A DNA stretch of 64,000 nucleotides from an uncultured Clostridium sp. (GTDB lineage: Bacteria > Bacillota > Clostridia > TANB77 > CAG-508): assembly GCA_948436975.1 (NCBI GenBank), contig CAOJJB010000009.1, positions 1 through 64,000 of the forward strand, written 5' to 3'. The notes beneath the pieces are model-generated. The model searched no databases. It saw only the letters and a program-made list of their open reading frames with translations, and had not been told where the DNA came from. Shown one piece after another: positions 9,200 to 16,611 of this stretch. Position numbers and translations under genes: made by a program. Numbering within the stretch: position 1 is the stretch's first letter; each line of letters opens with the position of its first letter.

Positions 9200-10096
9200 T
9201 TGAATAATATTAAAATAAATTTGAATGGAAAAATTATTACTTTATATGGAAGTAATACTATCATTCAAAATGAAAAAGCAATAATCGAAAATTTAGAATT
9301 AACAGGTAATGAATCTCAAGACAGACTATTAATACAAGACTGTATTGATAAAAACAAATTAAAATCTGATATACTTTATGATGGAAATAGTGTATATCCT
9401 TTTGAGAAAATTATAAAAGCATATAGGAAGTTACAAAAAAGTGAAACATTAGATGGTTTAACCAAAGAAATGTATCACTTTTTTATTTATGCCTGTGAAG
9501 GTATTGCTCACTATGACCTACAAGGTTTCAGAAGTTATTATAATAATTCATTTAGAAATTTAGAGAATGAATTATTAAGTCAAAGGTATTTAGAAACTAA
9601 ATTTAGTGATAGAGATAGAATTTTTAAAGAACTAAAAATAGGTAAATATTATAACGAAAGAGCTTATATAAATATTGATAAAATACCTCTTAACAAATTG
9701 AAATCAATTATTGAAAATTGTGGCTGGAAAGCACAAATAGATACAGATAATTATTTAAAATTATCTAAAGATATAAATGCTAATATAAGTTATTCTTTTA
9801 ACATTGATATTTTAAATTATGATGTATCAAAAATTATGAGAGATTTTAATTATATATCTAATTCTTTTAATACAGAAAGCTATATTAATCAAGTTTTAAT
9901 GGAAAGAGAAAGACAGGAAAATCCACCAACTATTAGTGAAATAGTATCAGATGCTGATGTTATCAAACACAGTTTAAATGAATTTAATTCTGATGTACTT
10001 TATAAGTGTAGATTGGAAGTTGAATTAAATAAAGACACTTATGATACAAATACTGTAACAAAAGATGAAGAAATAGATTTGGAAATGTGTGTCTAG
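9200..10096 (+). CDS. Acid-tailed protein of unknown function
   Basis: 298 residues, TTG start at 9200 after AAGGAGTG. Begins with a beta-hairpin-like stretch (IKINLNGKIITLYGS) and is otherwise helical; cytosolic. Ends KDEEIDLEMCV, an E-E-I-D-x-E version of the shared tail followed by three extra residues. Its stop overlaps the next ribosome site (TAGGAGG). Confidence 0.75.
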   Translation: MNNIKINLNGKIITLYGSNTIIQNEKAIIENLELTGNESQDRLLIQDCIDKNKLKSDILYDGNSVYPFEKIIKAYRKLQKSETLDGLTKEMYHFFIYACEGIAHYDLQGFRSYYNNSFRNLENELLSQRYLETKFSDRDRIFKELKIGKYYNERAYINIDKIPLNKLKSIIENCGWKAQIDTDNYLKLSKDINANISYSFNIDILNYDVSKIMRDFNYISNSFNTESYINQVLMERERQENPPTISEIVSDADVIKHSLNEFNSDVLYKCRLEVELNKDTYDTNTVTKDEEIDLEMCV

Positions 10097-10107
10097 GAGG
10101 CAATTTT

Positions 10108-11040
10108 ATGGAGAAAAAAGATAATAAAGAAGAACCAATTTATAAGATAATATGCCAAAAATATATGAGTAATACTGAAAAAGAAATGTTACAAGAAGAA
10201 AAACAAAAAATTTCACATATCAAACTAAAAGAAAATAATAATCATATTGTTAATACTTATAGTTCTTATAAACAATTATTTGAATCTGCAATAAAAAAAT
10301 CTATACATCAAGACTTAAATCATATAGAATTGTTTGATAAAAATGGTGTTTGGAAATATCATATTTCTTTTGATGAATTGAAAAAAGTTGGATGTGGCTT
10401 TATGATAAGAGGACGTTATCCACTAATAGAAAAATATGCAATTTCTAAAGAGAATATGAATGATTTTTTCGGCTATTTTTCTATAGAACAACTAAATGAC
10501 TTTGAACATTCATTGGATCTTTATTTTAATAAAAATAATATTGTTTATGATGGAGAAAATTTAATTTCACTTAATGCGAATGAGAACTATTCTTTCAATA
10601 GTGATATTCTTCGTTTAGCTTGTGGGCTTGAAAGTTACGAAGATTTTATAAAAGATTATACAAACCATCCACTAACTTATTATGATAAAGCATTTCCAAA
10701 AGTTGTTCAATATTTTAAGGAAAATAATATGGAAAATTTGATGGATTATGGTAATGATTCTGACGAAGGTTTATATCATTTATCTTCTATGTATCAGGAA
10801 ATAATGGATAATTTAGATATTAAATATTCAAATATTTATACAGAAGATGGAATATCGGATGGAAAATATTTGACAACAATTTCTTTTGAAAATGGTTCTT
10901 CAATAAAAATTGATACAAGTGCTTGGAATGGAATCGAAGTCGTAACACAGAATGTCGAAACAATTTATGAAACTTATGAATTATTAAAACAAAAGACAAC
11001 TGGAAATAATGCAAAAGATGAAATGGATTTTGAATATTAG
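10108..11040 (+). CDS. Acid-tailed protein of unknown function
   Basis: 310 residues from ATG 10108, the start placed nine bases after AGGAGG; an upstream in-frame ATG at 10087 overlaps the previous gene and has no ribosome site. Helical, charged N-terminus (about 1-60) followed by a mixed alpha/beta body; no membrane segment. It ends KDEMDFEY, a clear tail, and its stop again overlaps AGGAGG. No family recognised. Confidence 0.75.
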   Translation: MEKKDNKEEPIYKIICQKYMSNTEKEMLQEEKQKISHIKLKENNNHIVNTYSSYKQLFESAIKKSIHQDLNHIELFDKNGVWKYHISFDELKKVGCGFMIRGRYPLIEKYAISKENMNDFFGYFSIEQLNDFEHSLDLYFNKNNIVYDGENLISLNANENYSFNSDILRLACGLESYEDFIKDYTNHPLTYYDKAFPKVVQYFKENNMENLMDYGNDSDEGLYHLSSMYQEIMDNLDIKYSNIYTEDGISDGKYLTTISFENGSSIKIDTSAWNGIEVVTQNVETIYETYELLKQKTTGNNAKDEMDFEY

Positions 11041-11052
11041 GAGGTAACAGAT

Positions 11053-11433
11053 TTGAAAACTTATGATTATAAATGGATAGACTTTTTATCTGGAACAAAC
11101 GTATTAAAAGTAACAAACAAAACAGATTTTAAGCAATTTAAAAATTTCTTAAAAGAGTGTGGTTTATTAGGAATTTTAGGAAAGGCTACTTCTTATGAGG
11201 ATTGGCAAAGATTGGCTCAAATAAATGGAAAAAATGAAAATGTTTTTTTATTTGAATACAGCAATTATAAAGGAATCACTTGGTCGGATAACGAAAAAGA
11301 AGCAATTGATTGGTATGATAAGGAGCCATTAGAAGTAGCAGATTTGAAGGAATTTTTTGACACGAAATCCGAACAAAAATTAAAAGAAAATGAAAGTAAA
11401 GACGATGAAGAAATTGACTATGATTATGAATAA
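11053..11433 (+). CDS. Small protein of unknown function with EIDYDYE tail
   Basis: 126 residues, TTG start at 11053 after TTAGGAGGTAACAGA. The sequence (WIDFLSGTNVLKV, then SYEDWQRLAQINGKNENVF, then EWFD-like acidic segments) suggests a small alpha/beta protein, perhaps of the kind found with anti-restriction proteins on conjugative elements, but I cannot assign it. It ends DDEEIDYDYE. Last gene of the row, closed by a strong terminator at 11442. Confidence 0.75.
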   Translation: MKTYDYKWIDFLSGTNVLKVTNKTDFKQFKNFLKECGLLGILGKATSYEDWQRLAQINGKNENVFLFEYSNYKGITWSDNEKEAIDWYDKEPLEVADLKEFFDTKSEQKLKENESKDDEEIDYDYE

Positions 11434-11441
11434 AAAACTAT

Positions 11442-11473
11442 GAAAAAGTGAAGCAAAATTGCTTCACTTTTTC
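11442..11473 (+). terminator. Strong rho-independent terminator
   Basis: A perfect 13-bp stem GAAAAAGTGAAGC / GCTTCACTTTTTC with a six-base loop closes the acid-tailed operon. A-rich on the left and T-rich on the right, so it could work in both directions. Confidence 0.9.
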
Positions 11474-11489
11474 TAAAAATTTAATCAAA

Positions 11490-11653
11490 AAATTTTCTCC
11501 CAGCGGGCTAAAAGGGTTTTAGGGACTTTTCCCTAAACAGCAAAAATGGTGTCAAGACACCAAGCTGGCGAATATTGGGCATTAAAAATGCCATCAAAAT
11601 TCGGAGCAAAATAAATTTGCTCTTTATTTTATGCTTCGCTTCGCTAGCATAAA
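11490..11653. other. Cluster of inverted repeats, candidate origin of transfer
   Basis: This gene-free, locally GC-richer stretch holds five consecutive hairpins: TTTAGGG/CCCTAAA (11518-11537), TGGTGTC-AA-GACACCA (11547-11562), GGCATT/AATGCC (11578-11592), GAGCAAA/TTTGCTC (11604-11622, followed by T-rich sequence) and TTTATGCT/AGCATAAA (11628-11653) whose loop repeats TCGCT. It lies upstream of the mobC/relaxase pair, the usual place for oriT. That function is inferred from position and dyads; no known nick site was recognised. Confidence 0.45.
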
Positions 11654-11724
11654 TAATTTTTGAATATAGATATGTAATTGAGTAAATTGTTTAACAACAG
11701 AAAAATAGATGGAAAGGTGTCGTT

Positions 11725-12336
11725 ATGGATATAGAAAAAGAACTAGACAAAATTTTTTTATCATACAATAAAATTTTAGAAAGATTTAAAATACAAAAGA
11801 TTAAAACTAAGAATGGGAAAGAAGTTACTCATAAAGATTTAAGATATGCAATAAGTATTATGGTAAAAAAACATCCAACTTGTAGATGGAAAAGTGAAAA
11901 GATAAAAAGTAAAAGACATTACATTTTAATAGAAGGTTATTATTGGCTTATGTATGTGTATTTTCAAAAAGAGAAAAAACAGATTGATGCTGATATAGAT
12001 TTTTTTGAATTAAGAATAAAGCAATATGAAGAACTTTTAAAATTAGAATCTAAAAAATTTTTTGAACAAGATATATATAAACAAGAATTAGTTACATATT
12101 TTAATCTTTCAAGCTGGACTATAGAAGATGCAATAAGAAAAATGATTATTCACAATAGTCAATATTGTTATGAATATAGCGGGGAACTTATAATTTCCAA
12201 ACAAGGTATTGAATGGTTATGTAAAAATTGTTTTAAAAGAAAGTATTTAGAGATATTAGAAAAATATAAAATGGAGTTAACAGAGAAATATATTGAAGCA
12301 GGATACCCTTATGATAACTTTTTTGGAAAAAATTAA
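11725..12336 (+). CDS. Hypothetical cytosolic protein
   Basis: 203 residues from ATG 11725 (GGAAAGG upstream). Basic, helical, no membrane segment. The segment ELVTYFNLSSWTIEDAIRKM resembles a helix-turn-helix, and the C-terminus has a CKNC pair, so a DNA-binding role in replication or transfer is possible but unproven. It sits between the hairpin cluster and the mobilization genes. Confidence 0.65.
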   Translation: MDIEKELDKIFLSYNKILERFKIQKIKTKNGKEVTHKDLRYAISIMVKKHPTCRWKSEKIKSKRHYILIEGYYWLMYVYFQKEKKQIDADIDFFELRIKQYEELLKLESKKFFEQDIYKQELVTYFNLSSWTIEDAIRKMIIHNSQYCYEYSGELIISKQGIEWLCKNCFKRKYLEILEKYKMELTEKYIEAGYPYDNFFGKN

Positions 12337-12355
12337 AAAAATTTCAAAAAGGGCG

Positions 12356-12384
12356 CTGACAAATTAAAAATTATACGTTATAAC
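12356..12384 (+). promoter_or_regulatory. Sigma-A type promoter
   Basis: CTGACA (12356-12361), a 17-base spacer and TATAAC (12379-12384), ending 58 bases before the next start codon. Confidence 0.5.
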
Positions 12385-12442
12385 TGAATCGATAATTAAT
12401 TATTTAAGTGTATATATACAAAAATTATTGTGGAGGTATAGT

Positions 12443-12772
12443 ATGGATAATAATCCTTATGGTAACGGTTTGTTTGATTTAGAATCACAAGAGTTAAATG
12501 ATTGTATCAATGGTGTTGATTATGAATTGAGGCATAATAATTCAGAGGTTATCGAAATATGTCGTAAAATTGAAAGACTAAAAAATAAATTTCCTAAAAT
12601 TAGGGAGATATTTGAAGAAGATGATATTTTTCCATTAAATTATAAGGAGAGTGAAGCACTAAAGCAAACAATTGATTTATATAGGGAGTTAATTCAGCAA
12701 AAATATTATGGAATATTTTTTCGTGGTGGTCGAGAGTGTCATAATTATTATAAAAAAATGGGAATTATTTAA
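12443..12772 (+). CDS. Small conserved-type hypothetical, paralogue of the gene at 21680
   Basis: 109 residues from ATG 12443, seven bases after GGAGG (an upstream GTG in frame has no ribosome site). The C-terminal half aligns by eye with the protein at 21680-22009: helices with hydrophobic spacing, then YYGIFFRGGRECHNYYKKMGII versus an EYKEIFKLGFKEAYIFF ending. Both look like a small family common in gut clostridial mobile elements, function unknown. Terminator follows at once. Confidence 0.7.
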   Translation: MDNNPYGNGLFDLESQELNDCINGVDYELRHNNSEVIEICRKIERLKNKFPKIREIFEEDDIFPLNYKESEALKQTIDLYRELIQQKYYGIFFRGGRECHNYYKKMGII

Positions 12773-12780
12773 GGTATGAA

Positions 12781-12810
12781 GAAGAATGAATTTAATTTCA
12801 TTCTTTTTTT
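12781..12810 (+). terminator. Rho-independent terminator
   Basis: GAATGAA (12784-12790) pairs with TTCATTC (12797-12803) and is followed by seven more T. Confidence 0.75.
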
Positions 12811-12832
12811 ATGTGAAAGGAAGTGTTAGTAG

Positions 12833-13237
12833 ATGGAATTTACTACAAAAGAAAGAAGAAAGTCTATAAAAGTTATTGTATCTGATGAAGAAAGAGCATT
12901 AATTGAAGAAAAAATGAAGTATTATGGATATAGTACAATTGCAAGTTATATAAGAGATGCTGCAATATATGAAAAAGTAACCTATGTTGATTTAAAAAAT
13001 AGACAAGAAATATATGATGCTTATACAAAAAATACAAAAGAGTTAAAAAAAGTAGCAAAGGAATTTAGACATTTTAGTAAATATGCAACACAATTATCTA
13101 AAGATGACTTAAATAATATTTCTAATACTATATTTGCAATATTGAAGAAACAGAAAGCAATGTTAAATTTGATTGAAAAAAAATTAGATTTAGATGTATG
13201 GCAAGAAATAAATCATTCTAATCAGAAAGTGAATTAA
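12833..13237 (+). CDS. MobC-like relaxosome accessory protein
   Basis: 134 residues. The N-terminus (KSIKVIVSDEERALIEEK, then YSTIASYIRDAA) is the ribbon-helix-helix pattern of MobC/NikA-type proteins that bind oriT and help the relaxase nick DNA. The rest is helical. ATG 12833 follows GAAAGGAAG. The relaxase gene starts one base after its stop, the classical mobC-mobA arrangement. Confidence 0.85.
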   Translation: MEFTTKERRKSIKVIVSDEERALIEEKMKYYGYSTIASYIRDAAIYEKVTYVDLKNRQEIYDAYTKNTKELKKVAKEFRHFSKYATQLSKDDLNNISNTIFAILKKQKAMLNLIEKKLDLDVWQEINHSNQKVN

Positions 13238-13238
13238 A

Positions 13239-14867
13239 ATGCCAGTTACCAAAAGAACACCTCATTATGGATCACCTAAAGAATTATTAGAATATATTTT
13301 AGATGAAAAACATAATGAAGAAAAAGTTGGAGCTGTATCTTCAATTAATTGCAATACAGAGACAGCATTACAAGAATTTAGAGACGTTCAAAAGAAATTT
13401 AATATGAAAGGGAATAGAGTTGCTTATCATATAATTCAGAGTTTCTCACCGAAAGATAATATTACAGAAGAACAAGCAAATGAAATTGGAAAAAGATTGT
13501 GTGAAGAACTATATCCAAACTATCAATGTGTAATTTCTACTCATATAGATAAAGGACATCTCCATAATCATATCGCCATTAATGCTATTAATTTAGATGG
13601 TAAGAAATTAGGAGATAGATTAACAAATGAGAAAGAAGGACTATATGGATTAAGTGATACAAGTGATAAAATTGCGAGTGAATACGGATGTTATATTATG
13701 CCTAGAAAGACTTATTTGAATTCAAAAGATAAAGATTATTATTATCAATACAAGGAACAAACTTGGAAAGAAAAAATTAAAGATGATTTGGAATCGTTAC
13801 TTCCTAAATGTAATACTATGGAAGAACTTTTAGATGAACTTTCTATTATGGGCTATGAAATAAAAAGAGGGAAAAATATTTCTGTAAAATGTTCGGGAAT
13901 GGAAAGATTTGCAAGAATTAGCACAATTGATATAAAGTTTAGTAATCAAAATTTATATAGTTTCTTTAAAAAACAAAATAATATAAAATTATTAAGTATT
14001 AAAACAACACAAAGTGAATTCAATTCTTTGTTATTAACTAAAGCTAATGAATCTAAGATTGCTATTGAAAAAAGTCAGTTATCGACGGAAGGTAAAAAAT
14101 ATAATCAATATCAAAAAACAAAATATCAGGAAGTAAAAAGATTTTATCAATTAAAGCAACAATTAGAATATTTAGACAAGTATAATATAAAATCTTTTAT
14201 GGATATAGATATAGAAATAGAGAATAAGAGAAGTGAGATAAAGTCAAGAAATATTGTACTAAAGAAAAATAAAGAGAAGGTTAATAAAATAGTTAAAATA
14301 ACAGAAAAAGCACAAGATTATATAAGATTATATAAAGTTTATGAATATGCAATGTCATATAAAGAGCAAGATCCAAAATATATTTTTCCAAAAGAAGTTG
14401 AAATTTTCTTAAATCTGCAGGAAGAATTGCAAATTAAATCTATTGATGAAGCTAAAAACTTAATAAAATCATCACGAACAGAAAGAATCACTATTAATAA
14501 AATGAAGAAAGAAATTTTGGATTTACAAAGAGAATTAAATCATTTAGATACAATAAAGGAAGAAAAGTTATCTAATAGTAATTTATTCATTCATAGTATA
14601 AAATTTGGTGGAAATCACATTGATTATAAACTATCAAAAGATGATACCTTTTGTGTTATATTACCTTATACAAAAGAGAAAGTTTATATTCCTAAAAAAT
14701 ATACAGCTTTTAATGAGAAATACCAATATTATACTTTATACTTGGTTGATGACAAAGAATATGAGTTATTTAATGAGAATAATGAGAAAGTAAAAAATAT
14801 ATCTGGCATAGAATTAGAAAACTATGTTATGGAAAAGAAAAAAGAGATTGATAAAATGTATAGTTAG
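13239..14867 (+). CDS. MOBP-type (VirD2/MobA-like) relaxase
   Basis: 542 residues; nicks and carries the transferred strand. The N-terminal 200 residues hold the relaxase domain: conserved beginning MPVTKRTPHYGSPKELLEYI with a tyrosine as likely nucleophile, RVAYHIIQSFSP, and the metal-binding histidine motif STHIDKGHLHNHIAIN (HxDxxHxHNH). The C-terminal part is long coiled coil with a small terminal domain. Full length, no lesion. It lacks the acidic tail of the upstream gene row. Translationally coupled to mobC. Partner coupling protein is not in the window. Confidence 0.9.
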   Translation: MPVTKRTPHYGSPKELLEYILDEKHNEEKVGAVSSINCNTETALQEFRDVQKKFNMKGNRVAYHIIQSFSPKDNITEEQANEIGKRLCEELYPNYQCVISTHIDKGHLHNHIAINAINLDGKKLGDRLTNEKEGLYGLSDTSDKIASEYGCYIMPRKTYLNSKDKDYYYQYKEQTWKEKIKDDLESLLPKCNTMEELLDELSIMGYEIKRGKNISVKCSGMERFARISTIDIKFSNQNLYSFFKKQNNIKLLSIKTTQSEFNSLLLTKANESKIAIEKSQLSTEGKKYNQYQKTKYQEVKRFYQLKQQLEYLDKYNIKSFMDIDIEIENKRSEIKSRNIVLKKNKEKVNKIVKITEKAQDYIRLYKVYEYAMSYKEQDPKYIFPKEVEIFLNLQEELQIKSIDEAKNLIKSSRTERITINKMKKEILDLQRELNHLDTIKEEKLSNSNLFIHSIKFGGNHIDYKLSKDDTFCVILPYTKEKVYIPKKYTAFNEKYQYYTLYLVDDKEYELFNENNEKVKNISGIELENYVMEKKKEIDKMYS

Positions 14868-14874
14868 AATTTTG

Positions 14875-14905
14875 AGAGGTTAGATTGTATCTAGCTTCTT
14901 TTTTG
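14875..14905 (+). terminator. Rho-independent terminator of mobC-relaxase
   Basis: A 10-bp stem (14875-14884 with 14890-14899, two G-T wobbles) with a five-base loop, then six T. Confidence 0.75.
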
Positions 14906-14925
14906 TACAAAGGAGGGAAAAGAAA

Positions 14926-15693
14926 ATGATAAAATTATTTAGTTTATTTGCTGGAATAGGTGCTTTTGAGAAAGCATTAGAAAGATTAGGAATACCTTAT
15001 GAGTTAGTAGGTTTTTCAGAAATAGATAAATTTGCAGTTAAAAGCTATTGTGCAATTCATAATGTTCCAATAGAGAAAAATTATGGAGATATAACTCAAA
15101 TAGATATTAGTGCATTACCAAATTTTAACATGATGACTTGGGGATTTCCATGTCAAGACATTAGCATAGCTGGAAAAATGCAAGGAATAAAAGAGGGGGA
15201 AACAAGAAGTGGATTATACTATGAGGGATATAGAATTCTAAAAGCAAAAAGACCAACCTACAGTATTATAGAAAATGTTAAAAACCTCACAGGTAAAAGA
15301 TTTAAAAATCAATTTGATTCAATATTAAATGACTTGTCAGAGTTAGGATACACAAATTATTGGCAGATACTTAATGCAAAAGATTATGGAATACCACAGA
15401 ATCGAGAGCGAGTTTTCATTGTTTCGATTAGAAATGATATTTGTAAAAATAATTTCGTTTTTCCACCTAAGATACCATTGAAATTGAAACTTAAAGATTT
15501 ATTAGAAGAAAAAGTTGATGAAAAATATTATTTAACAGAAAGTGGTATTGGAAGATTAATAAAAAAAAATAATAGGCTAATAAGAAATAATAATAAAAAT
15601 CCTGATGTGAGCTCATGTATTGTTGCAGGATATTATAAAATGGATGGAATGTTCAACCAATACACAAGTCGATTCATATCCTCTCTGCTGTGA
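14926..15693 (+). CDS. DNA cytosine-5 methyltransferase, C-terminally truncated
   Basis: 255 residues. Clear motif I (LFSLFAGIGAFEKAL), motif IV with the catalytic cysteine (GFPCQDIS), motif VI (ENV) and motif VIII (QNRERVF). The target-recognition region begins after residue 185, but motifs IX and X, which normally close the fold after about 320-400 residues, are missing: the frame ends CIVAGYYKMDGMFNQYTS plus a few residues and a strong terminator follows directly. It is therefore probably inactive or dependent on a partner. ATG follows AAAGGAGGG. No restriction endonuclease is adjacent. Confidence 0.85.
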   Translation: MIKLFSLFAGIGAFEKALERLGIPYELVGFSEIDKFAVKSYCAIHNVPIEKNYGDITQIDISALPNFNMMTWGFPCQDISIAGKMQGIKEGETRSGLYYEGYRILKAKRPTYSIIENVKNLTGKRFKNQFDSILNDLSELGYTNYWQILNAKDYGIPQNRERVFIVSIRNDICKNNFVFPPKIPLKLKLKDLLEEKVDEKYYLTESGIGRLIKKNNRLIRNNNKNPDVSSCIVAGYYKMDGMFNQYTSRFISSLL

Positions 15694-15698
15694 ATATT

Positions 15699-15725
15699 GG
15701 GGTATCCTCTTGGATACCCCTTTTT
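15699..15725 (+). terminator. Rho-independent terminator
   Basis: Perfect 9-bp stem GGGGTATCC/GGATACCCC with a four-base loop and five T, directly behind the truncated methyltransferase. Confidence 0.9.
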
Positions 15726-15845
15726 AATATTTTAAAAATTAGGTACTATTATAATTTATATGGGTATAATAATATTGTAAAAAAGTTAATTAAATAATTA
15801 TAAATATAATTGGAATAATAAATGTAAAATAGTGGAGTATAAAAT

Positions 15846-15884
15846 AAAAAGTGATAAATATTAAGCGATATTTATCACTTTTTT
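15846..15884. terminator. Orphan bidirectional hairpin terminator
   Basis: A 16-bp stem (AAAAAGTGATAAATAT and its complement) around a six-base loop, T-rich on both strands, in the 390-base gap between the methyltransferase and the sigma factor. No gene abuts it. A closely similar stem stands at 23075-23114, so this may be left from a deleted gene. The rest of the gap shows nothing apart from the promoter at 15989. Confidence 0.65.
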
Positions 15885-15988
15885 ATACTTTAAATAAAGT
15901 TTGTTTTACTTACTGTAGAAGGCTATTAATTAAAAAAATATAGAAAAGAAATATTTTTTTAAAATATATATTACAACTAAATAAAATT

Positions 15989-16018
15989 TTGATAAAATAT
16001 GAAAGATATTTATATAAC
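15989..16018 (+). promoter_or_regulatory. Promoter of the ECF sigma operon
   Basis: TTGATA (15989-15994), an 18-base spacer and TATAAC (16013-16018). Directly downstream is ATGGACTCTTAT, the motif that recurs before other regulators in this window. Confidence 0.5.
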
Positions 16019-16080
16019 TATGGACTCTTATCATATATATAAGAAACATATTAACGTAAGAACTATGGAAGGAGGAAAAA

Positions 16081-16611
16081 GTGGAAGAATTAATACGTAT
16101 GGCTCAAAATGGAGATGAAATAGCATTTACTAATCTAATAATGTTGATAAATGACGATTTATATAAGATTGCAAAATCAAGAATTACAAATGAGACTGAT
16201 ATAGAAGATGCTATTCAAGAAACAATGATAGAAACATATAAATCTATAAAAAAATTAAATGAACCACGAAAATTTAAAAAGTGGATTATAAAAATATTGA
16301 TTAATAAATGTAATAGAATTTATAGAAGAAAATATAAAAAAGATATATCAGTAGAAGAATACGAATATAGCTTAAATAAATTGGAATGCAATAATATTAG
16401 CGAGGTAGAAGATGAATTAAATTTTTATGATATTATTAAAATTTTAAATTATGAAGAAAGAATAGTAATGATTCTTTATTATATGCAAGAATATACAGTA
16501 AAGGAAATAAAAGAGATTCTAAAAATGAATCAAAATACTATATATACTCATTTACATAGGGCAAGACAAAAGTTAAGAAATTATTATAATGGAGGTGATA
16601 AATATGAATGA
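16081..16611 (+). CDS. ECF-type RNA polymerase sigma factor
   Basis: 176 residues, GTG start after AAGGAGG. Region 2 (AFTNLIMLINDDLYKIA, then DIEDAIQETMIETYKSI) and region 4 (YEERIVMILYYMQEYTVKEI followed by a helix-turn-helix ending HLHRARQKLRNY) are complete and separated by a short linker, the size and order of group 4 sigma factors. The stop codon overlaps the ATG of the next gene, an apparent membrane anti-sigma factor, so it probably answers an envelope signal. Its promoter targets are unknown. Confidence 0.9.
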   Translation: MEELIRMAQNGDEIAFTNLIMLINDDLYKIAKSRITNETDIEDAIQETMIETYKSIKKLNEPRKFKKWIIKILINKCNRIYRRKYKKDISVEEYEYSLNKLECNNISEVEDELNFYDIIKILNYEERIVMILYYMQEYTVKEIKEILKMNQNTIYTHLHRARQKLRNYYNGGDKYE

